Positions 31,154 through 42,570 of a stretch of DNA of 64,000 nt are shown here, piece after piece. Positions within the stretch are counted from its first letter, which is position 1, and every line of letters begins with the position of its first letter. The DNA is from Tricholoma matsutake. Its lineage: Eukaryota; Basidiomycota; Agaricomycetes; Agaricales; Tricholomataceae. The position numbers and the translations under genes are program-made. The DNA lies in contig AP026538.1 of the NCBI GenBank assembly GCA_026075535.2, positions 17,988,337-18,052,336 on the forward strand, in the 5' to 3' direction. The notes below the pieces were generated by a model. The model worked only from the letters and a program-made list of their open reading frames with translations. It did not search any database and was not told where the DNA came from.

Positions 31154-31545
31154 GCAATGATTGGTGTTGTTGCAATGGACTTTTTGACAATTGATTCAGA
31201 CATCTCTACTATCAGATCCCAGCTTGGTTTTGACCTGGCAAAGTCTTCTAGGGAAGCCCAATTAGAATCTTGAACCTTTGCTTCCAACCACCAACGATCT
31301 AACATTGATGCCCAAACATGTGATGAATCACATCATGCATTCAATGGAAACCTGGTTTCTTTCAAATTTTCTTGTGTCATAAGATCTGAGAACTCCACAC
31401 AAGCCATGTTAAAATGGAAAGGGCCTGGTAAGACAATGACATATTGAAAACAGTGCTTTGGTGTTGCCTCAATCCTTCTGGAATCTTGGTCACAGGGAAA
31501 CTGGGGAGGTGCCAACAACAGCAAGGAGAGCACTGGCTGGGACAA
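31154..31545 (-). pseudogene. protein fragment of unknown family interrupted by gypsy A copy 2
   Basis: Minus-strand residues include PGPFHFNMACVEFSDLMTQE, LKETRFPLNA, then SSHVWASMLDRWWLEAKVQD and WASLEDFARSKPSWDLIVEM, ending at the LTR. It is clearly once-coding sequence. It faintly recalls fungal DUF6589-type proteins, which I cannot confirm. One frame break lies near 31320. Confidence 0.35.
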
Positions 31546-32144
31546 GAGTTGAGCAGGCTAACAACAACACATCTGAAGGATAACCATCAATGATGATGAC
31601 AAGGCCAACTTCACTGGTTGGCAAGGATCAGACCACCACCAGTGAGGACAAGTCCTGAACACAACAGGGAGCCTCCACTGGCAAGGACAAGTGCCAACAA
31701 CTGTGGGCAGGCAGTGATGAGAAGAAAACTCTTCCAGCAAGTCCACTGATGGTGACAACAAGTGTGCAATGTGCCCGGCTCAGCCTTGTGTCAAAGGATA
31801 CTACATTGTTGGCACCTCTGTTGCACTACTCTCTAGTGGTTTTATTATGTACCCATGTACCTGCTGTAATTATTATACGAATGAATATGATTATAAGCTT
31901 TTGTATGACTGCTAATAATATCTGCTAGAGCCTGATGGTTGACTATGGTATGACTATACATCCTAGAGAATTGTAACTATCAGTTGACTTGCATGGTAAG
32001 GTGACAGTAAAAATCCAGGGAATTTAGTCAGGCTACATGACTATACATGACTCTGCATGACTGTCACCCGACTTTGCTTTTTACTGAGAATGACATCCAC
32101 TGCATCCAGCCAATCATCAGCAGAACTTCCCACTACCCTCCACA
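31546..32144. other. no recognised feature
   Basis: AT-rich, with short GGCAAGGACAAGTGCCAACAA-like repeats (31630-31700). No gene, terminus or structured repeat stands out. Confidence 0.5.
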
Positions 32145-32624
32145 CAGTACTTTACACTCCCCCCCTAGTCTGAGAGGACTCCAATTGGACCTTTTAGAGT
32201 AGTGATGTTATATACCATTCTGACTGGATGTTTGAGCTGAGTTGAAAATTTCCCCTGCAAGTCATGTTACCTACCATATATGGAACATAATGATGTCATA
32301 TACTATTCTGACCAGATTTTTGAGCTGAGTTTGGAAATCACCCTGCATAGTCATGTGACCTACCACATATGGAACATAGTGATGTTATATACTTTTCTGA
32401 CCAGCCTCTGCTGCAGACTCAAAAATGCAGAGTAGCAGAAACTGAGGCCACTGAAGTGGTCCCATCATTAGATAGGTGAGGAGCAGAGAGGCAAGAAACA
32501 AGTAATATACTATAAAACTACATATGAAAAGAGGGAGTGGTGGGTGGGGCATGAAAAAGATGGGTGAAGCCACATAGAGGTGATGAAAGGAAAATGGCTG
32601 ACTGTACTCCCCACTTGTTGGAGA
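32145..32624. mobile_element. fragment with a T1-like terminus and 90-bp tandem repeat
   Basis: Starts CAGTACTTTACACTCCCCC, the T1 terminus, followed by a different interior: about 2.3 copies of a 90-bp unit (GTGATGTTATATAC...TTTGAGCTGAGTT...ATATGGAACATA, 32202-32405). No matching right end or target duplication was found. It adjoins the truncated LINE. Confidence 0.5.
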
Positions 32625-32629
32625 TTAAT

Positions 32630-33145
32630 TTAGTTCCTAGGACTGCGCCTATGCCTTCCCCTTCGTAGACTGGTGTGGTGATGTTGTGAGCCTAGCTGGT
32701 ACCATAGTCTGGTTTTCATCCTTCCATTCCAGTAGAGGACAGCTGCTGCCCCAATTCTTCCTTCCATACCCAATCCATCTGTGAATACCTTGACATCTGC
32801 TCTGTCCTGTTGCAGGTGTGCCAATGCCTCCTCAATGTTGTTTGCGATGTGTGTGGAGATTTTTGGCTTCCATTTTGTGTTGAACCTGACCATTTTGATG
32901 GTCTCGATGCCTTGTGGTTGTATGCTGTATCTGTGCATGAGGTCATGTAGGGGTGTTGGATGGTGTTTTACTAATGTTTTTGCTGCCTTGATGACAGGTT
33001 TGTGGAGGGGATGTGCTTCAGGTAGGGTTGCTAAATGTATGGCTGCCCAGTGGCAGTGTTTTTCGACAAGTAGCTGAAATGGGACTAGGTTAGCCATTAC
33101 TTCTAAGGTGTCTGTTGCTGTGGTTTTCATGGCTCCCATGATCAT
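32630..33145 (-). pseudogene. LINE RNase H start and upstream linker
   Basis: Frame contains VKVFTDGLGMEGRIGAAAVL, whose FTDG carries the first catalytic Asp of RNase H. Past about 32690 the expected TVYEGEGIGAVLGTKL continues in a neighbouring frame and then the sequence ends at the junction near 32625. The last catalytic residues are absent. Confidence 0.75.
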
Positions 33146-33154
33146 GATTGTGGC

Positions 33155-34647
33155 TCATCTCTGTATGGATGCTAGCTTGTTTATGATAGTGTGATTGTTG
33201 CAGTTGTCCTTTGCTTGTTTACCTGCATTCTGCTGTGGGGTGAGAAAAATGTCAGCAGTGTATAGCATGCAGGGAACCATAATAGAAAGGTATAGCTGCC
33301 ATGTATATTTTGTGTTGATTCCCCACGATACTTGTGCTAGTCTGCTGAACTGGATTAGCCAGTCCTGTCCTTTGGCGAGTGCGGCTGCACATTGCCATTT
33401 CCAGTTCAGTTTGTTGTCCATAACCACACCTAAGAATTTAGCTGTTTCCTTTGATGGTATGTGTTGGTCACCTAGTACAAGAGCTTGCTGAGGCATTTGT
33501 ACTCTCTTCTTTGGATTTAATTGGTGCGGGACGAGTTTCCTTGAGATGTCTAGAGTTAGAATTTTTCAATGCCAAATTTGCAATTGTGGTTCTTTGCCCA
33601 CTCGAAGATCCCGTCTGGTCAGTTCATGATATTTTGCAGCTTTTCGTGAGTCTCCGAGAAGTCTTTACCTATGACTATAATTACTGTGTCATTGACAAAT
33701 AATAGTACCCATTCGCCTATCCTGAGGATTGGGATGTCTAGGAGGTCTGAGTTGTATATGAGGTAGTAGATGCCCGAATATGGGTTGCCCTGGTCCAGAC
33801 CATTTTCCACTATGAAGGTAGTGGTTTCAAAGTCATCGAAGCTTAGGGTTGTGCAGTGGTTTCCCAGGCATCTTACCATCCATTCTGTGTACTCTTGGGG
33901 TATTCCTCTCTTCCTCATGTTGTGTATGAGGCGGTTGATATCTATGCTAGGGAAGGCACCTTTAACATCAAGGAAGAGGGTAGAAGTGACTTGCCCTTTT
34001 CTCCATGTGTCCTTCACTACTTTTGTCAGCATGTGTATTGAGTCTGTTGTAGTGCATCCTGGTCTTGCTCCGAAGTGGTTTGCTGGGATGGTGTTGTGTT
34101 TCTCACACATGGTAATGACGTCGAGTGCTTGGCAGCTGTTGAGGAGATGGGCCATGCTGTCTGACAGTATGATTGGTCTCCAGGCTGAGGGGTCCATGTA
34201 GTCAGGTTTTCCTGGTTTCTTCAAGATAAGTGTTTCCATGGTTGCCCATTCCTGTGGATAGTAGTTCAGTGAATTAGTGGCATGGAAGAGTGGGCCTAGA
34301 TGGGGAACAATATCTTCTCTAGCATGTGTGAATATTGAGTTTGGTGTCATTCCATTTTTGGTGGCCTTGTACAGTTTCAGTTTTTTGATTGCTTGATGTA
34401 TTTGCTCATCTGTTATATTTGTGAACGTCCAGCGCAGTGGCGGGTATTGATGGTCTGGTGGTACAGGGGGTGTTGCTGGGTTTGGTGGGGGGAAAAAGGT
34501 TTTGTAGAACAACTGTCCTTTACTGGCATTATCTGTTGCTTCCCTAATAACCTGTTTTGTTGTCAGGTCTTTTACCTGTAAAGTTGGTATTTGTGCCTTC
34601 CCTGCATCAGTTGCTGGTGAGGTCACTAATCTGCTTGCCTGCCACAT
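33155..34647 (-). pseudogene. LINE reverse transcriptase with altered active site
   Basis: RT blocks are in order: LILKKPGKPDYMDPSAWRPI, NHFGARPGCTTTDSIH, TSTLFLDVKGAFPSID (first Asp), NGLDQGNPYSGIYYLIYN and LLFVNDTVIIVIGKDF. The last should read F-x-D-D; here it is FVND, so one of the paired catalytic aspartates is lost. A thumb-like segment (PSKETAKFLGVVMDNKLNWK) follows in the 33155-33496 frame. Confidence 0.88.
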
Positions 34648-34653
34648 GCTGGT

Positions 34654-35760
34654 TTAATCCAGTCCTTCTAACCAGTCCACCCAGTGTTCTGCTTTTGCCT
34701 TGCATATCATTTCTGAATAGTGGTTCCATTGTTGTTGGTACTCCTTGTGTACCAGGTGTTGAGCATTGCGATGGTGGTATTTCAATCTCCCACTGAGTTG
34801 TTGCATTTTTTTCTTGTCTGCTGATAGTTCCATTGACCACCATCTCTTTGAGTATGGGCTAGGTTTTGTCAGTTTTACATGCTTGTCGATGGCACCTTGT
34901 ATCGCTTCATTTAGTTTTTTGAGTCTGTGGTCGAAGTCTTGCATGTTTGTGATTTCTGTGGGTTCAAGAAGGTTAGCAAGATTCTCGTTGAGAGTTTTAA
35001 CTAATTCTGGCCAGTCAGCCAGTCTGAAGTTTTGTCATGGCTTCCAGGCTGTTTTTGGTGCATAGACATCTGTTTGTGTGATGATGGGGTAGTGGTCAGT
35101 TTTTACCAGTTGTGATGTGTCATCAGTGGTACACTTGATGATAGCGTCCATGATTGCTTCTGTACAGAAGACATTGTCAACCCCAGTGTGGTTACCTGTA
35201 CTATGAGCCCATAGGGTCGGGATGAACAGCAGTAATGCCATTTTCATATTGTGTCTTCCTAGCATGTTGAGAAGGGGTTGCGTTAGATTCAGGTTATCAC
35301 AGGTGAATAGGTGCACGTTTCTAGGCTCATCCCAAAGGGGGTGATGTCAGTTGAAATCCCCCATCCAGATGGTGTGTAGCTGTCCTGTTGCCTGTATCTG
35401 TCTCTCTCTATCTCTCATGAATGTGGAAATGTGTGTTAGTGCATTATTGTTGTTGCCATCGTTATATATGTTAATGATTTGTAGCATGCCAAACTGGACT
35501 TGAATTTCTATTGCTGTGATGTTGGGGTGTTGGAAGTGGACTTGTTTTTATGCATCTGTTAAGAGATTAGCATTTATGAGGGTAACGGATCTCGTACTGT
35601 CTGGGTGTTCTTGCTGCATGCTGGGGTATATGACTGACAACTGGCGGTTCGCCTGTGTTTTACCTCTAAAGTCAATGTATGGTTCTTGAATGATGCATAT
35701 GTCATAGTTGTCGCATTTGAGGCTTTGAAGCAGGTCTGTTGGCTGACCAGCAATTTATTG
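34654..35760 (-). pseudogene. LINE endonuclease (EEP fold) and linker
   Basis: Minus-strand segments: YDICIIQEPYIDFRGKTQAN with the catalytic Glu (about 35660-35720), HSTGNHTGVDNVFCTEAI and KTDHYPIITQTDVYAPKTAW (35035-35316), the DNV and DH catalytic positions, then an RT-proximal linker (34654-34944). It would nick target DNA for target-primed reverse transcription. Several stops. Confidence 0.8.
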
Positions 35761-35814
35761 ATGTTCTGCTGTCGTATCTGTAGCAGCCTTTGTAGTGTAT
35801 CTTGATCTGGAGTT

Positions 35815-37704
35815 TCAGACATATTTGATGGGTGTATGTTCTCTGTTCTGCAGCATCTCCTCTGGTCCTGGTCCAGGTCCCTGTTCATTTGGGTCTCTGT
35901 CCCCCCATGGGGTGTTTTGTTGTGTGGGTCTGCAGTTTTTGTGTGTTGCTTGTTGCTCATTTGTTGCTGTGTGGTTTAGGTATCCATCTAGGGTCATCTG
36001 AGCTGGGTGTACTGGCCAGCCATTGTCGACTGTGCAAGTGTTAGCCATCTGTTGGTCATTCTGGTATTTACTTTGTTGTCTGTGTTGTTGCCTGCTGCAC
36101 CAGACTGTTTGCCAGTTCTCCATGAACTGTTGGGGGTTTACCTGGTTGTCCCTGTTTCGATTCCAGGCTACATCCTGTTGCCATTGTTGCAGTTGGTTCT
36201 CTGCATGATGTTCCAGTTCATTCAGTAATTTCCACATGCTAGGTATGATGGTTGGGAAGTACTTATACTTATTCTCTGGTACATGTGTCTGCAGTTTTTT
36301 GCATTCTGCTTTGAACTTTGCACAGTTTCTGTCTGCTGCTCCATGGCCTTTGGCCTCCATACCTGTGCAGTTAGTGCAGCAGAATGCTGATGTGTCTTTT
36401 ACTGTACATGTCAATGTTCAATGTTGTTCTCTGCAATGTGCACAGGTGTTGACGTCTGCTTTGCAGTCCGGTACATAATGGTCATACCTTTGGCACTTGA
36501 GGCATCTTCTTGGTTCTGCTAGTTTTTTGTGTATGTGAGAGTGTTTACCTTCAATGAATAAACCTGCTTGGATTGCATTGTTGGCTGCATTTTGGTTGTT
36601 GAAACCAAGGATGACATGTGCTACTTTCTGTTTTCATTGTGGAGATGAGGTGGCTTAATGTATTTTAAGAATCCAATTGTGTTGCTGCTTATTCTGGAGT
36701 CTTCTTCTACTTTTGCATGTGCATAGCTTGATCCTGCATTGAAGGTGGTGGGGACAAACTCTGCTATGACGTAGTGTAACTTATTTTGTATGTTTGATAT
36801 ACCCCTGTAGTTCGCCATGAAAGCCTTTTGTAGTTCTGGTTGCTGTATCCAGTATCCTGTGTCCATTGAGTTCAGTTGGTATAGTACATTACTGTTCTTC
36901 AATTTTTTTGCCCCCACAAACGTCATACCTGGTGGTTTGTCAGCTGCTGCCATTCCCATGAGATCGAGGGTGGTGTTTGCTTTTGCTATTAGGTCTTTTT
37001 CTGTAAGGCTTTCTAATGCGTTGTCAGTCAGATTTGGATCTTTTTGGATCATAATCTGCTTAACCATCAGTTCCTCTCTTGCCACCACCGACTTGTGTGC
37101 TAGGGGTACATGTTGCTGTATGACATTTGCATATGTTATAGGCTGGTGGGTGTGGCCTGGGGGGGCATCCACCATGTTTGTCTTGTTGTTGTTCCTTTCT
37201 GTCAACTCCTGCATTGCTTGTACAAGTTGTTTGGTTGTTTTCTGGAAACTGTTGTTAAATTCATCCATTTTACCTGTGATTACCTTTGCTGCTCCCATAA
37301 CGTGTTTGACGGCATCCCACATGGTTTCTACTTCAGTTGTAAAGGGCTTCTAGGTGTTCTTGTAGCTGTGTTTTGACCACCACTGTGATCTCGTCAGCCA
37401 TGTGTTGTGCCACTGCATCTGCCATGAGAATTGCAACCGCTCCTATTCCATCTGTCAGGGCTTTTGGCATTCTCACGGCAGCAGTTCCAAGCTGTAACAG
37501 GATGTGAGAAAGGGTGAGGATATCTGCTGGTTTACCTGGTAGTAGGTATTCCTTGGATGTGAGGAAGCCTATGGCATCATCTCTTGTCCATACATCGGTG
37601 TTTGTAGCTTCTGCATTATCCCGGTCTTTTTGTGGTTTTTTAGTTGTTGTTGTTGCAGTTTTTTGCCTCATTAGAGGTGGTGTTGGGGCAGGTGGTTGTA
37701 ACAT
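35815..37704 (-). pseudogene. LINE ORF1 (gag-like) with zinc knuckles
   Basis: The N-terminal part (37333-37704) is low-complexity then helical; the central part (36621-37322) starts with a coiled-coil-like stretch (FQKTTKQLVQAMQELTERNN) and an RRM-like region. The C-terminal part has a Cys cluster around LKCQRYDHYVPDCKADVN and TCAHCREQH, then CCTNCTGMEAKGHGAADRNC (36330-36520), typical of Tad-like ORF1 nucleic-acid-binding proteins. Frames change at 37325, 36600 and 36415. Confidence 0.78.
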
Positions 37705-37830
37705 GGTTACAACTGGGGTTTATGGCTATGGAATGATATGTCTTGATGCTATTCTATGCTCTGCTCGCCCTCCTTCTCTCCTTCACTGGTTCTACACACC
37801 ATGGGAAGATTTGAGGTGGTGGCAGTACAA

Positions 37831-38617
37831 GATCAAGATGTATCCAATGGCGTGGTTATGGGTGTGTGTGGCACATTTTTCATCATTGTAGGTCATCACC
37901 AATGAAGTACAACCTAAAAATTAAAAAAATACAATTAGTTAATTCATAAAAACAAACAACGAAAAGAAAAAAAACTTATCTATGGCCCAAACGACAGTTG
38001 CTGTCATTTGGGCCTGCATTCCATCCAGTTGGCTCATTTGATGGTGGTGGTGATGGTGGGGTGATGGTGGGGTGATGGTGGAGTGGGCGTGGGAACAGTT
38101 TGTGGTGGGTGATGGTGGTGGTAGAGAGGAGAGGAGGGAGGTGGCATTGACAATGGTGGTGGTGATTGTGAGCTGGCAGTCACATGTCACATGTCATGCA
38201 ATGCATGTATGCATATTCCATTAATAGCTTGTAGTTAACTATGCACCTTGGTTGGGTAATAAAGGTATTAAGTGTATGTAGGTAAATAATTATCTGGTAG
38301 CTCAGTGGTTAAGCGCAATGTTATGTGTGTAGACCTAAGGTTGAGTGTTCAATTCTTTTTGTACATCGAACTTTTATTTGGGAAAGCACGTGCATTCCAG
38401 TTATTCCAGTTATTCCAGTTATTCCAGTTAGTCCAGTTGTGATGAGTCCAGTCAGATTCTGGGGATTCTGGGTATAAATTTGATGCTTCTGACCAGAATC
38501 ATGCTGCATAGGGAGAACTACATACAAAAAAAATTCCACTGGATTCCAGAAATTCCAGAAATTCCAGCTGGACAAACTGGAATCCAACTTGAATACGTGG
38601 GGGAGTGTAAAGTACTC
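37831..38617. mobile_element. T1-type fragment with right CAGTAC-like end
   Basis: The right end reverse-complements to GAGTACTTTACACTCCCCC. It includes a minus-strand hairpin-intron module (37908-38017), a GGTGATGGTGGGG microsatellite (38040-38160) and an outward tRNA-like unit. Arms contain TTCCAG/CTGGAA repeats instead of GGAGTCC, marking another subfamily. The left end is lost, probably at the LINE. Confidence 0.65.
38288..38362 (+). promoter_or_regulatory. tRNA-like unit, outward from right end of T1-type fragment
   Basis: A box TGGTAGCTCAGTGG (38295), B box GAGTGTTCAATTC (38343), TTTTT (38356). The A box is the closest to a genuine tRNA D-arm in the window. Confidence 0.68.
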
Positions 38618-38639
38618 ATCTGGAAACCAGCCTGAAGGT

Positions 38640-39165
38640 TGGAATTTATATTACAGATAACGGCAAATTGAAGTCAAATGAAATGGAAGCCTGACTCAAA
38701 TCTTGGGAATCGACACAGTGTTTCACAGTGCCACATACATCTGCCCATATTGGGTGCATTGAATGAATGCATCAGACTCTAAGGTGAAAGCATGTACTAT
38801 GCGGCTTTATGCTGGTTTGCCAACATATTTGTGGGACAAATTTTATTTGATGGCAGTTCATGTACATGCTAGAACCACTACACATTTACTGAAGGTGGTT
38901 ACACCTTGGGAACTCTGGCATGAACATGAACCTGATTATTCTTACATGTGTGAAATCAGATGTTGTGGATTTGTCCTCATTCTTGACAAGCACAATCCCA
39001 AGATCTTTGGACAGGCAATTGAATGCATCCTTATAGGATATGAGCCGAAATCAAAAACCTACCAGTGTTACAACCATACTACCCAAAAAGTGCATAGCTT
39101 GTATCATGTCCATTTCATCAAAAGTCATGAGGGAAACACTCCACTGGCCCTAGGGCATGATACAG
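38640..39165 (+). pseudogene. copia copy 2 integrase, C-terminal half
   Basis: Blocks KVKACTMRLYAGLPTYLWDK, TPWELWHEHEPDYSYMCEIR, FGQAIECILIGYEPKSKTYQ and TQKVHSLYHVHFIKSHEGN align with 631-1440 on the other strand. The stretch 38640-38760 carries the preceding catalytic-core residues in broken frame. Confidence 0.87.
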
Positions 39166-40105
39166 GTAACCCCCAAGTATATTTTTTCATACCCATACCC
39201 ATACCTGCAAACACTGTACCCACACAGGTAGAGGTGCGGTGTTTATCATGGGTTTCCATGGGTTTCAACACAACTAACTATTTTAATAATATATTACACT
39301 AAATTAATATATATATATATAATAAGAATGCCCCCCTCTTGCGTTTGGAGCAAGGGAGGGGCCTGTCATCACTGAGAACACCCCCCTGCTCGTGTTTGCA
39401 TTGAGAGGGGGGGTGGTGGTGCCTTCTCATCATCCCCATCCTCATTGCACCCCATTTCCACCCCATGAGCAGTTGCTTGTGGCAGTGGTTGGGGGTGCTG
39501 TCCTGGTGGTGGTCCTCAGGCATCATCTGTTGTCATCATTGTCGGTGTTGTTGTTGTTGTTGTGTGTCATCATCTGGCTGGGGGGCAGGGTGTGTCATTC
39601 TGGTCCCATCCTTGTTGTTATCCACCTTGTGAGTAGAGGCTCACAATGGTGGTGTAGCAGTGTTGTTGACGGTGTTGTCTTGTTGTTATAGCAATATTAG
39701 AACCTAAAAGTTGAATAAAAACATTAGTTAGTTAGAAAAAAAACAAGAATAAAAAATACCTAGGGCCCAAATGACAATAAACATTGTTTGGGCCACAATA
39801 AGACCCCCTCTGTCTCACTCTTGAAGTGAGGGAGGGGCAGAGACCTCTGTCTCACTTTTGATGCAAGGTAGGGGCATTGGATGGGCCACATACATCATTG
39901 TAGACAAAAGTGTAACCTGTGACAATCAGCATATCAACAGACTCACATGACTGGAATCCTGGTACTGACATACCTGTAACACCATGGAAAAGGGTATGGT
40001 GTTGCATGGGTACAGCAATCCAGAACCTGTACCCATACCCAAGTGTACCCATGACCAGATATCCATGGTGTTACCCATACCCATGTCATTCCCTAACCAG
40101 CCCTG
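39166..40105. mobile_element. T3-like insertion with shared cargo, ends unresolved
   Basis: Both flanks have ACCCATACCCAT-type sub-repeats (39190-39215 and 40010-40095) not seen in T1 or T2. The interior has C-rich stem-loops (39325-39410 and 39800-39880), GAGCAG hairpins (39460, 39620) and a minus-strand hairpin-intron module (39704-39795: donor GTATTT, acceptor TTTTAG). The copia frame on either side (LGHDTG...TTPMAILPYDDD) brackets it. I could not define terminal repeats or an exact duplication. Confidence 0.55.
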
Positions 40106-40119
40106 TATGCACAAACAAT

Positions 40120-41063
40120 CCCACTACCCCAATGGCTATACTTCCATATGATGATGACAACGAGGACAATGTTGAGCCTACCATTTCCCACACACCTTCT
40201 AGCTCAGATATTGCTGCACCACTGGTGCCTATATCTCTACATCACTCTTCATGCATACCCATACCAACTGAACAGAACCCAGCCAGTGGACCTCCCACTA
40301 CATGCACTGAAGCAGCAGTTTGGGAATCCAAAGAAAGCACAGCTTGTATCAAGGAAATATGCCAAGAGTGCCACACCACCAAACAGCCTGGATCCCAAAC
40401 TGATTGTCCAGCCCCTGCCACTGGCAATGATGTCATTGATGACCTCCAACTTGCATTTGAGAACCTTGGTGATCAGGCACATGAACTTCTGGCCCTGATC
40501 TCAGAGATGGCTAATTTTGATCCAGAGTCATTACAATTTGAGGATGAGCCTAGGACTTGGGATGAAGCAAAGAACTCAGTGGATGCAGCACACTGGGAAG
40601 CAGGGTATAGAGATGAGCTGAAATTTCTGAAGGACATGGTGGTCTATGAACTTATTCCTCAATCTGAAGTCCCACAAGGGAAGCATATCCAGAAGGGAAA
40701 GCTGGTGTCCCACATCAAATGGGATGAGCTGGGACTTGCAGTCAGATGGAAGGTGTGCCTTGTCTTCAAAGGTTTTGAGCAGATCTATGGTAAGGACTAC
40801 ACCAAAATGACCTCACCTACTGCACACATGGAATCCTGGAGAATTCTCCTCCACATTGTGGCCACCTTAGGTTGGGATGCCCAGCAGATCGACATGAAGA
40901 CAGCATTCCTCTATGGCCTCTTGCCTGATGACAAGGTCCAGTACATGCAACAACCCATCAGTTTTGAGGAACCCAGAAGGAGGACTGGGTGTGGAAACTT
41001 CAACATGGCTTATATGGCATGAAACAAAGTGGCCATATCTGGAACCAGACCCTTAACCCCAGA
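40120..41063 (+). pseudogene. copia copy 2 reverse transcriptase, N-terminal half
   Basis: One frame to 41022 includes FEDEPRTWDEAKNSVDAAHW, YELIPQSEVPQGKHIQKGK, VCLVFKGFEQIYGKDYTK, ILLHIVATLGWDAQQIDMKT and FLYGLLPDDKVQYMQQP. The frame then shifts to LYGMKQSGHIWNQTLN and ends at the T2 terminus at 41064. The acidic residue in QIDMKTAFL is the first catalytic Asp. The YVDD part is missing. Confidence 0.9.
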
Positions 41064-41384
41064 TAGTGTTTAAGGGTCTGGTTCAGTCCAGTTTTTTCCC
41101 ATCTTGGGGCCAGACTGGAACCACAACCAGTTTAATTCAATTCAACATATATGTAAAACTGGACTGGACCCCTTGCAACCAGTTCATTGTGATTCTAACC
41201 AGTTTAGAAACTGGTTGCTGACCAACCCTGGGTCAGTCAGAACCAACTCATAAATCTACATATGTAGTTAACAGTAATACTACTACTACTCTAAAATGAT
41301 ATGAAGCCCCTCACGGGGCAGGGGCCCATGAGCAGGCATACGGATAATAAAATAAAAAAGTACTACATTAATGTTAGTATCCTT

Positions 41385-41750
41385 GTTGGCCCTGGTGTCC
41401 TCATCCAGCATTGGCATTGGCATTCTTGTTGGCATTCTTGTTGGCCCTGGTGTCCATCTCTGGCATTGGCATTGGCATCCTCATTGGCCCCAGTGTCCAC
41501 ATCTGGTGTTGGCATTGGCATTGGTGTCCTCGTTGGCCCTGGTGTCCTCATCTGTCATTGGCATTCTTGTTGGCCCTGGTGTCCTCATCTGGCATTGGTA
41601 TTGGTGTTGGCATTAGCATTCTTGTTCTGCATCCAGCATTGGCATTGACATTGGTGTTAGCATCCTTGTTGGTCCTGGTGTCCTCATCTGGCATTGGCAT
41701 TGGCATGGGCATTGGCGTTGGTGTCCTTGTCTGGCATTGGTGTCATGTTC
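41385..41750 (+). repeat. minisatellite (GGCATT / GTTGGCCCTGGTGTCCTCATC)
   Basis: Irregular alternation of GGCATT hexamers with a 21-bp segment, six or more times. It occupies the place where T2a has its CACCAACAC repeats. Confidence 0.85.
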
Positions 41751-41951
41751 ATATTTTGTCTGTCATCACACCCTCATCCACCCCATGAGCAGTTGCTCGC
41801 AGCAGAGGTGTGGGTGGTGTGTCAGTTCTGCAGTGGAGTCATCCAGAATGGGACCCATTACCACCCTGTGAGCAGGGACTCACAGTGGAGGTGTGGGTGG
41901 GCATGTTGGTGCTGCATTGGTGCCGGCTCATTGTTACAGCAAAGTTAGAAC

Positions 41952-42045
41952 CTAAAAAACAAAAAGAAAAGATTAGTTAGTTCAAAAAAAACACTAAAAA
42001 AACATTACTTGGGGCCCAAATGGCAATGGATGTCATTTGGGCCGG
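41952..42045 (-). repeat. hairpin-intron module
   Basis: Minus strand: hairpin GCCCAAATGACAT...CATTTGGGCCCC, donor GTAATG at 42008, AACTAACTAA branch, TTTTTTAG acceptor at 41952 (57 nt). Confidence 0.65.
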
Positions 42046-42256
42046 ATGTGGTTTGTTTGTGGTATTTGGCAGTGTTGTCCAATGTGGGGGATGCAGGAGT
42101 AGTGGTGTGCATTGATGAAGTGGTGGTGGAAGGAGGAAGAACAGTGGCAGCGGTGGTAGTGGTGGTTGATGTTGATGTACATGGCCTGGGTTGTGTTGAT
42201 GGTTTGGCAGCCATGGGAATGGTGAACAAGTGGCACCACTTTTTTTGTTTGGGTGT

Positions 42257-42300
42257 GCAAACATGACCAAGTGGTCCGTGTGCAGCCCCAAGGTATATAA
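42257..42300 (+). promoter_or_regulatory. conserved TATA region of T2
   Basis: CATGACCAAGTGGTCCGTG (an inverted repeat around AAG) followed by AAGGTATATAAACCC, facing the right terminus about 270 bp away. Confidence 0.58.
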
Positions 42301-42570
42301 ACCCTCACTTTTGTTGGTCATTCCTCAGGCATGTCCCCACTTTAATTATATTAGTTAGTATATAGTTAGTAGATGTAAAGTATACTATAGATCAGTTACA
42401 ACCAGTTCAAACCAACTTTACTTGGTTCAAAAAAATATACAATTTGAGAAACTGCAACCAACCATGTACACAAACTAAGGCAACCACAACTGCAAAAAAG
42501 ACTGGACCGTGGTTCGGTCCAGTTTGATTTGGTTTTTTTCTGGTTTGATTAACTGGACCTTCAAATGCTA

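Larger units (their letters stand above)
32625..37830 (-). mobile_element. Tad-like LINE retrotransposon, 3'-truncated and inactive
   Basis: Minus strand from right: gag-like ORF1 (37704-36380), apurinic-type endonuclease (35760-35035), linker, reverse transcriptase (34647-33620), thumb region (33496-33155) and start of RNase H (33145-32630). This order is that of fungal Tad1-like LINEs. The RNase H is cut short, there is no poly(A) or A-rich tail, and frames are broken repeatedly. The 5' boundary is not sharply defined; 37830 is a guess. Confidence 0.85.
41064..42570. mobile_element. chimeric T2 element (1,507 bp) with unmatched flanks
   Basis: Starts TAGTGTTTAAGGGTCTGG and ends CTGGACCTTCAAATGCTA, both T2 termini, and is within 7 bp of the length of T2a. 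The flanking 8-mers differ (ACCCCAGA left, GTTTGGGG right). The left flank is copia RT; the right flank is the interior of a T1 element. It contains a CATTGGCATTGGC minisatellite (41385-41750), GAGCAG hairpins (41785, 41865), a minus-strand hairpin-intron module (41952-42045) and the T2 TATA region (42257-42300). Confidence 0.8.

Noticed and set aside
38288..38362. functional tRNA gene
   Set aside because: A and B boxes are good but the anticodon and T stems do not pair well and no acceptor stem closes; better described as a tRNA-like promoter relic.
32145..38617. one large T1 element containing the LINE
   Set aside because: Both outer ends are of the CAGTAC type, the flanking 8-mers do not match and the host sequences differ on the two sides.
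41363..41788. overlapping Val/Leu/His-rich open frames
   Set aside because: Produced by the GGCATT minisatellite, open in several frames.
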